This document shows positions 16,075-20,255 of a stretch of 20,255 nt of DNA, in pieces. The notes beneath the pieces were generated by a model. It made no database searches and was not told the origin of the DNA. It was given only the letters and a program-made list of their open reading frames with translations. Position 1 is the first letter of the stretch; each line of letters opens with the position of its first letter. A program made the position numbers and the translations under genes. The stretch is from JBEIJQ01 sp040380145 (lineage in GTDB: Bacteria; Bacteroidota; Bacteroidia; Chitinophagales; Saprospiraceae), in the NCBI GenBank assembly GCA_040380145.1, contig JBEIJQ010000047.1, positions 1-20,255 on the forward strand, read 5' to 3'.

Positions 16075-16401
16075 TCAATAATCGTTGTCGTCGTCGAAAT
16101 CGTCGGCGCTGTCCTCGTCGTCGAATCCTTCCAGATCGGAAAAATCGTCGTCGTCGCCAGAATCGTATTCATCGTCGTCGGTGCTGCCCCCGAGAAACTC
16201 GCTGAACTCTTCGTCGTAGAAGGCGTCCTCGTCCTCTTCTTCATCATCGTCGTCGAAATCGTCGTCGTCGAAGTTCTCGTCGTCGTCGAACTCGTCCTCG
16301 TCTTTGGCATTGGTCGCCAAGGGGGCCCAAGGCATACGGTTGCCGTCGGCGGTTCCGATGAGTTCTTCGAGCATTTCCGTAGAGATGGTTGACTGGGGCA
16401 T
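16075..16401 (-). CDS. Extremely acidic small protein of unknown function
   Basis: The 108-residue protein has a non-repetitive N-terminus (residues 1-32, STISTEMLEELIGTADGNRM) and then an almost uninterrupted acidic region of Asp/Glu runs broken by Phe and Tyr (DDDENFDDDDFDDDDEEE). By my count 51 of 108 residues are Asp or Glu and only two are basic. There is no signal peptide or TM segment. A well-formed promoter upstream and the ordinary N-terminus argue that it is a real gene and not a chance reading of the GTC-repeat DNA. It ends 27 nt from the convergent SNF2 gene. Possible roles include DNA mimicry, binding of basic proteins or metal binding; none is shown. Confidence 0.7.
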   Translation of the reverse strand: MPQSTISTEMLEELIGTADGNRMPWAPLATNAKDEDEFDDDENFDDDDFDDDDEEEDEDAFYDEEFSEFLGGSTDDDEYDSGDDDDFSDLEGFDDEDSADDFDDDNDY

Positions 16402-16451
16402 GTCGGGGATGTTTTTTGAGATGTTCAGGAATAGATGCCGGTAAAGCGGCG

Positions 16452-16481
16452 CAAAAATATGCAGGGAAGCAAAACCGCAAA
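16452..16481 (-). promoter_or_regulatory. Promoter of the acidic-protein gene
   Basis: On the minus strand TTTG (16478-16481), an 18-nt spacer and TATTTTTG (16452-16459) fit the Bacteroidota promoter pattern well. Initiation near 16445 gives a leader of about 44 nt before the ATG at 16401. This is one of the best promoter matches in the window. Confidence 0.65.
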
Positions 16482-16515
16482 ACCGCAGAGCGATTTTTTT
16501 TCTGCAAAAATCGGA

Positions 16516-17373
16516 TCAGTCTTCGAATTTGATCGCAGAACAGTTTTTTCGGTACAAATGGTCGCGCAAGATGATCCCGATCGCCTGGACATTTGTCTTG
16601 GCTTTTCCGATGACCTGGCCGGCATCCGGGTGTCTTTTGCCGAGCACTTCGTTGTCCATCACCACGATTTTTTCGTCGCCTTCCCAGTGATAATAAAAGC
16701 CGTCCACCACGATGACGTGCAATCCACTGATGTATTTGAAGGCGAAGGTGTGAATCTTGTTGGCGAACGCGGTGCCGGTGGGAAACTCTATCTGGGCCAA
16801 AAAGGCCGATTCGTCGGCTTGGCTCCTGTACAATTGACAGGGGCACTCGGCGCGGTTGATCCGATCGCGCACCTGTATGAAATGCGCCCTGAAAATTTTG
16901 TAACGCCCATCGATCCGTTTGAAAAAATAAGTGGCCGTCTCGTCGCCGATGATGTAAACCTGCCCGAAGCGCTTGGCCTCGTAGGAGGCTTTGAAAGAGC
17001 AGTAGCCGATGTTTTCGGTCCCATATACCTCGAGGATCTCGTTGATGCGGTATTCCAGCTCCAACCCGGGCGTGGTGGCGAGCATATTGAACAGGTTTTC
17101 CAGATCGGAGTACTTATCGGCCTTGATTTCCACCCGCTCTTCGATGTTGATCCTGATTCGATCAGTTTCGTAGGACTTGTCGAAAAACTGCAAAGGGGAA
17201 AAGACATCTTTGGTTTTCGGGATCTCTTGGTACGCCTTGACGAAATCGTAGAGCGTGGTCCTGACCTCGGCCGCATAATCCTTCCCCGTGTTGGCGGGCG
17301 GTTGCTGGGCAAAAAGAGATCCGAAAGCGGTGGCGACCATTGCGGCTATCGTGAAAATGGACAAAAATCTCAT
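16516..17373 (-). CDS. Exported NTF2-like hypothetical protein
   Basis: The 285-residue protein has a signal peptide (MRFLSIFTIAAMVATAFGSLFAQQ; cleavage after about residue 22). The region from about 36 to 180 (LYDFVKAYQEIPKTKDVF, NIEERVEIKADKYSDLENL, then FFKRIDGRYKIFRAHFIQV) looks like the cone-shaped NTF2/SnoaL fold. The C-terminal 100 residues (TFAFKYISGLHVIVVDGFYY onward) are not recognised. A CPC triplet sits at 177-179. It follows holA by 35 nt on the same strand and is probably co-transcribed with it, although a seven-base near match to a -7 element (TACCTTG, 17377-17383) lies immediately before the start. The fold call rests on pattern only. Confidence 0.75.
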   Translation of the reverse strand: MRFLSIFTIAAMVATAFGSLFAQQPPANTGKDYAAEVRTTLYDFVKAYQEIPKTKDVFSPLQFFDKSYETDRIRINIEERVEIKADKYSDLENLFNMLATTPGLELEYRINEILEVYGTENIGYCSFKASYEAKRFGQVYIIGDETATYFFKRIDGRYKIFRAHFIQVRDRINRAECPCQLYRSQADESAFLAQIEFPTGTAFANKIHTFAFKYISGLHVIVVDGFYYHWEGDEKIVVMDNEVLGKRHPDAGQVIGKAKTNVQAIGIILRDHLYRKNCSAIKFED

Positions 17374-17408
17374 GGACAAGGTAAGTTTAATGATCAAAAA
17401 ATTCGTGC

Positions 17409-18470
17409 TCATCGGTGGCTTCCATGGAGCAATTTCCACAGCATCTCGACCATCAGTTCTCCGTCCTCGGTGCTGTCGCTGCCCAAACCTTTGGATTTGA
17501 GATCGTATTCGCGCAGGACAGCGATGGCCTGTTCGGTCTGCCGCAGGTCGTAATGCTTCAAGGCAGTTTTGTACTCCCGGAGCTTCCAGGTCAATCGCTG
17601 CCAACCGGACTGCAGATCGGCCGGCTTGGGATCGGGGACAAACAGTCCGATGACCATTTCCCGATCGGCCGCCTGTCGAAAAAACTGGGCCACATACAGC
17701 GTAGTGAAGAAGGAAGACAGCGAACCGATGACTTTGACCAAAGGATTCTCCTTGGGGTTGGCGGCGAAGTACTTCCCGATGCGGACGGCCTTGCCAGCGT
17801 TTTTTTCCGCGAGGGCCGACTGCAGTTCAAAGACATTGAACTCCTTGCTCATGCCGATGTTGTCGGCCACCGCTTTTTTGGTGACGACGGCCCCGGCCGG
17901 AAGGTTGAGCAGCAACTTGTCGAGTTCGTTGCCGATCTTCGACAGGTCGGTGCCCAGATACTCGGCGAGCAGTTGGCCGGCCTCGGGTTCCATCTGTCGG
18001 CCACGGGCTTTCAGATAATCGGCGATCCAAGCGGGCACTTGGTTGTCGTACAGCTTTTTGGACTCGAAAACCACCCCTTTTTCGGCGATGGTCTTGGCGG
18101 TTTTTTTCCGGCCGTCCACTTTTCCGTGCTTGTGGCAGACCACCAAAACGGTGGAAGGCACCGGTTTTTGGAAGTATTTGTCGAGCGCGTCGAGGTCTTT
18201 CATTTGCTGGGCCTCTTTGAGGACCACCACTTGGCGTTCGGCCATCACCGGGTAGCGCCTCGCCGTGTCGGCGATCTGGTTGGCGTCCGCGTCCTTGCCG
18301 TAAAAAATGGTCAGGTTGAAGGATTTCTCGGATTCGTCGAGCGCCAGTTCGACCAACTGGTCGGCAATGCGGTCGATGTAAAAGGATTCCTCCCCGTGCA
18401 GCAGATAAACCGGGGAAAAATCCTTTTTTTTGAGCCTTCCCATAATTTCTTCGAAGCCCAACGTCGCCAT
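17409..18470 (-). CDS. holA: DNA polymerase III, delta subunit
   Basis: The 353-residue protein is the delta subunit of the clamp loader, which opens the beta sliding clamp during replication. The N-terminus FSPVYLLHGEESFYIDRIAD (about 18-37) is the typical HolA opening. Other family features are RYPVMAERQVVVLKEAQ (about 71-87), a VLVVCHKHGKVDGRKK segment near 110-125, and the middle-domain stretch LLAEYLGTDLSKIGNELDKL. The C-terminal collar domain includes SSFFTTLYVAQFF. Length and order are normal. The ATG at 18470 is only 8 nt from the start of the divergent nuclease-domain gene, so the promoter must lie within that gene or overlap its start. Confidence 0.93.
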   Translation of the reverse strand: MATLGFEEIMGRLKKKDFSPVYLLHGEESFYIDRIADQLVELALDESEKSFNLTIFYGKDADANQIADTARRYPVMAERQVVVLKEAQQMKDLDALDKYFQKPVPSTVLVVCHKHGKVDGRKKTAKTIAEKGVVFESKKLYDNQVPAWIADYLKARGRQMEPEAGQLLAEYLGTDLSKIGNELDKLLLNLPAGAVVTKKAVADNIGMSKEFNVFELQSALAEKNAGKAVRIGKYFAANPKENPLVKVIGSLSSFFTTLYVAQFFRQAADREMVIGLFVPDPKPADLQSGWQRLTWKLREYKTALKHYDLRQTEQAIAVLREYDLKSKGLGSDSTEDGELMVEMLWKLLHGSHR

Positions 18471-18478
18471 TGACCGTT

Positions 18479-18937
18479 ATGAAACCTGTTTCAAAGGATG
18501 TTTTTCGATACAAAGAAAAGGCAAAACCGCTCAACTTGGAAGGACGGCCCACACTTTTGTGCCGGATCCGCCGAAAACGGGTGCCCTGGACGCCCGAGGA
18601 AATGGTCCGGCAAAGCGTCCTTTGGTATCTGATCGAGAGCGCCGGCTACCCGCCCAGCCTGATCGCCGTGGAGAAAAAAGTGGACATCAACGGCATGCCC
18701 AAACGGTTCGACATCTTGGTGCACGACCGTTCGGGAAGACCTTTCATGCTCGTGGAGTGCAAGGCCGATTTCGTCGCCGTGCGCCAAGCCGTTTTCGACC
18801 AGGCGGCCCGATACAACCGCATCCTCGGCGCCCCCTACCTGCTGCTCACCAACGGACTGGAAACCTTCTGCTGTGCGGTGGACGCCGAACCGCTCGGTTA
18901 TGTTTTTTTGGACGACCTGCCGCCCCTGCCCGCCTGA
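18479..18937 (+). CDS. Stand-alone type I restriction HsdR N-terminal domain, PD-(D/E)XK nuclease-like
   Basis: The 152-residue protein matches only the N-terminal domain of HsdR. It shows PWTPEEMVRQSVLWYLIE (36-53), GYPPSLIAVEKKVDING (56-72), the nuclease core KRFDILVHD (Asp78) and LVECKAD (Glu93, Lys95), then FDQAARYNRILGAPYLLLTNG with the QxxxY motif (Gln108-Tyr112). All expected catalytic residues are present, but there is no helicase, methylase or specificity gene nearby. This points to a DNA-processing nuclease or DNA-end-binding protein, not restriction. I recall this gene being found beside holA in many Bacteroidota. The ATG at 18479 was chosen; a TTG three codons earlier is possible but would reach the holA start. 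Confidence 0.88.
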   Translation: MKPVSKDVFRYKEKAKPLNLEGRPTLLCRIRRKRVPWTPEEMVRQSVLWYLIESAGYPPSLIAVEKKVDINGMPKRFDILVHDRSGRPFMLVECKADFVAVRQAVFDQAARYNRILGAPYLLLTNGLETFCCAVDAEPLGYVFLDDLPPLPA

Positions 18938-18940
18938 TCG

Positions 18941-18972
18941 TTTGCACCGTTGGAAACGGCCGTTTATATTTG
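18941..18972 (+). promoter_or_regulatory. Promoter of the OB-fold gene
   Basis: TTTG (18941-18944), a 20-nt spacer and TATATTTG (18965-18972) match both elements of the Bacteroidota promoter exactly, the best match in this window. It starts 3 nt after the nuclease-domain stop codon. Initiation near 18979 gives a leader of about 47 nt that is very T-rich. Confidence 0.75.
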
Positions 18973-19025
18973 CTTTCAAATACGCTTTTTTACCAACCCT
19001 CTCTTTTCTTTTTTTCTCTTTTCCC

Positions 19026-19463
19026 ATGAAAAAATACTTGCTCATCGCGCTCGGCGCCGGACTGCTGGGCGCCGGCATCTATGCCTACTACCTGTACAAC
19101 AAACCCAACCGCGACGTGGCCGCAGCCGCTCCGGATGTGACCGTCACGGCATCCGAACTGTTCGACGCCTTCGTGCAGGACACCGCCACGGCCAACCACC
19201 GCTTCAACGACAAAGTGCTGCAGATCACAGGCGAGGTGCTCAGCGCCGATACCAGCGACCGCCGGATGAACATCGTCTTCAAGACCAATGTCGAGGACGG
19301 GACCGTTTCCTGCCAGCTCAATCCAGAGGCGACCGCCGAGGCCGGACACATCGAGGCAGGCGCCAAAGTCACCGTCAAGGGCGAATGCGACGGTTTCATG
19401 CCCGACATGCTCGGCATGGGCGGCGGCGAGGTCTCCATCACGCGCGCCGTGCTGGTGAAGTGA
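19026..19463 (+). CDS. Membrane-anchored OB-fold protein (tRNA_anti-like)
   Basis: The 145-residue protein starts with KKYLLIALGAGLLGAGIYAYY (2-22), an uncleaved anchor or signal sequence without a lipobox. From about residue 40 comes a small OB-fold: ASELFDAFVQD, then KVLQITGEVLSAD, RMNIVFKTN, GTVSCQLNPE and AKVTVKGECDGF, ending with VSITRAVLVK. This layout is that of the tRNA_anti-like family, common in Bacteroidota envelopes. Ligand and partner are unknown; the name reflects fold similarity and does not imply RNA binding. It has its own strong promoter and a following intrinsic terminator, so it is a single-gene unit. The ATG at 19026 is the only start that gives the N-terminal hydrophobic helix directly. 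Confidence 0.82.
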   Translation: MKKYLLIALGAGLLGAGIYAYYLYNKPNRDVAAAAPDVTVTASELFDAFVQDTATANHRFNDKVLQITGEVLSADTSDRRMNIVFKTNVEDGTVSCQLNPEATAEAGHIEAGAKVTVKGECDGFMPDMLGMGGGEVSITRAVLVK

Positions 19464-19490
19464 TCCGATTTCCCGTCCACGGGCCAAGGG

Positions 19491-19535
19491 CCCGGCGCCC
19501 CGATCGTTTGTTTCGGGCCGCCGGGTCTTTTTTTT
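19491..19535 (+). terminator. Intrinsic terminator of the OB-fold gene
   Basis: CCCGGCG (19491-19497) pairs with CGCCGGG (19519-19525). Further pairs, 19498-19500 with 19515-19517, continue past a one-base bulge. The hairpin is followed by TC and eight T (19528-19535). It sits 27 nt past the OB-fold stop codon. Confidence 0.82.
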
Positions 19536-19537
19536 GA

Positions 19538-19545
19538 TATCTTTG
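19538..19545 (+). promoter_or_regulatory. -7 promoter element of the Fur-family gene
   Basis: TATCTTTG matches TAnnTTTG exactly, 19 nt before the ATG at 19565. It begins 2 nt after the T-run of the upstream terminator. The nearest -33 candidate, TTTC at 19511-19514 with a 23-nt spacer, lies inside the terminator loop. The gene therefore appears to be read separately from the OB-fold gene. Confidence 0.5.
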
Positions 19546-19564
19546 CCCGAGAAAAATACGCTCC

Positions 19565-20023
19565 ATGTCCACTCCAGAGCACGATACCATCGGCGAAGTC
19601 AAGAACATTTTTTCCGCATACCTCGAAAAAAACGGGCTGCGCAAAACCCCCGAACGCTTCGCCATCTTGGAAGAGATCTACGGCCGCAACGACCATTTCG
19701 ACGCGGAGCAGCTTTTCGTGCACATGAAAAAGCAGAACTACCGCGTCAGCCGCGCAACGGTGTACAATACCCTCGAACTGCTGGTGGCCTGCGATCTGGT
19801 CAAAAAACACCAGTTTGGGAAAAATCTGGCCCAGTTCGAGAAATCCCACGGCTACAAACAGCACGACCACGCGATCTGTCTGGACACCGGAGAAGTGATC
19901 GAATTCTGCGACCCGCGCGTCCAACAGATCAAAGACCTGGTGCGCGAACTGCTCGATTTCGAGGTGACCCACCACTCGCTCACCCTTTTTGGGTACCGCC
20001 GGAAAAAAGAGGGGAAAAACTGA
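19565..20023 (+). CDS. fur: Fur-family metal-responsive transcriptional repressor
   Basis: A 152-residue Fur-family regulator of normal length. The winged-helix DNA-binding domain covers about 12-85 (LRKTPERFAILEEIY, HFDAEQLFVHMKKQ, and the recognition helix region VSRATVYNTLELLVACDLV). The dimerisation/metal domain has KQHDHAICLDTGEVIEFCDP (98-117), with regulatory-site ligands in HDH (100-102) and Glu113, and a late THHSLTLFGY. The usual structural zinc pair CxxC is here Cys105-x-x-Thr108, and there is no second CxxC near the C-terminus, so the structural zinc site is absent or altered. Fur versus Zur or PerR cannot be settled from sequence; Fur is the likeliest. It has its own -7 element and probably ends before the repeat at 20055. 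Confidence 0.88.
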   Translation: MSTPEHDTIGEVKNIFSAYLEKNGLRKTPERFAILEEIYGRNDHFDAEQLFVHMKKQNYRVSRATVYNTLELLVACDLVKKHQFGKNLAQFEKSHGYKQHDHAICLDTGEVIEFCDPRVQQIKDLVRELLDFEVTHHSLTLFGYRRKKEGKN

Positions 20024-20054
20024 ACGCCGGACCCGGAATTTTTTTGAAATACTA

Positions 20055-20092
20055 AGCCCAAAATTGTCATTGGGAAAAATCTTTAATCGCGG
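20055..20092 (+). repeat. Right copy of the 38-bp imperfect inverted repeat
   Basis: This sequence matches the reverse complement of positions 1-38 at 31 of 38 bases, with a 15-base perfect core (20057-20071). CCCAA and TTGGG within it could form a small hairpin (20057-20061 with 20070-20074). It starts 31 nt past the Fur stop codon. Both copies point outwards from the window in the same orientation. Confidence 0.7.
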
Positions 20093-20255
20093 CCACTAGA
20101 GATTGCCAGTTGTAAAAACTTGAAATACAGCCTATAAAGCACCGTGAAGCTCCTCGAAAATCAAAGATCGACCTGTAAGGAATTCTTACGGCCCAGCCGG
20201 CCTTCGAGAAAATCCCGTCAGCGCGGCTTTTGGTAGCGGGCCTGAGCGAAAAACC
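20093..20255. other. Non-coding right edge, possibly part of the repeat element
   Basis: The last 163 nt contain no credible reading frame. A 7-bp hairpin with a 5-nt loop is visible (20173-20179 with 20185-20191, one G-U pair). GC-rich inverted segments such as GGCC...GGCC follow it. If the 38-bp repeat is the end of a larger element, this stretch would be its interior. I cannot match it to a known RNA or insertion sequence. Confidence 0.35.

Noticed and set aside
16048..16320. GTC/GTCGTC trinucleotide tract as a CRISPR or tandem-repeat array
   Set aside because: The tract is explained by Asp codons of the acidic protein on the minus strand; there are no spacers or uniform repeat units.
18479..18937. 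Remnant of a full type I restriction-modification locus
   Set aside because: The domain is complete with its own start and stop codons, and no fragments of helicase, HsdM or HsdS are visible on either side. It looks like a stand-alone gene, not a relic.

Overview
The window looks like chromosomal DNA from a fairly GC-rich Gram-negative bacterium of the phylum Bacteroidota. Several things point there: a short primary sigma factor without region 1.1; start codons with no clear Shine-Dalgarno sequence; repeated matches to the Bacteroidota -7 promoter element TAnnTTTG just upstream of genes; a beta-propeller exoprotein with a C-terminus like a type IX secretion sorting domain; and kdsC, which implies Kdo-containing LPS. 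I cannot assign a family, although a Saprospiria-like lineage would fit. Eighteen protein genes are supported. I see no tRNA, rRNA, CRISPR array or complete mobile element.

Left part (1-7.6 kb): rpoD (-) ends at a very clear intrinsic terminator and is divergent from a cluster of a hotdog thioesterase, argS and pnuC (+). pnuC collides by 12 nt with the end of an ECF sigma / membrane anti-sigma pair (-). Further on, kdsC (-) and a histone-deacetylase-family hydrolase (+) diverge from a 46-bp gap.

Middle (7.5-16 kb): a 967-residue exported alpha-solenoid protein (-) overlaps the 3' end of the deacetylase gene by 59 nt. Upstream of it lies a small gene that fuses a degenerate HNH fold to an AP2 DNA-binding domain. 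After a 530-bp AT-rich gap come an exported seven-bladed propeller protein and a SNF2-family ATPase (+).

Right part (16-20.3 kb): an extremely acidic 108-residue protein (-), an exported NTF2-like protein and holA (-) face a stand-alone HsdR N-terminal nuclease domain (+) whose start codon is only 8 nt from that of holA. Then follow a membrane-anchored OB-fold protein and a Fur-family repressor, each with its own recognisable promoter.

Most genes are housekeeping or hypothetical and I see no complete defence or biosynthetic island. The most interesting signals are: (i) a 38-bp imperfect inverted repeat at the two extreme ends of the window, suggesting it is bounded by copies of a dispersed repeat; (ii) the AP2 protein, whose HNH catalytic histidine is replaced, consistent with a domesticated homing endonuclease; (iii) the head-to-head holA / PD-(D/E)XK nuclease arrangement; (iv) the acidic protein beside the SNF2 ATPase; and (v) two places where an intrinsic terminator runs directly into the -7 element of the next gene.
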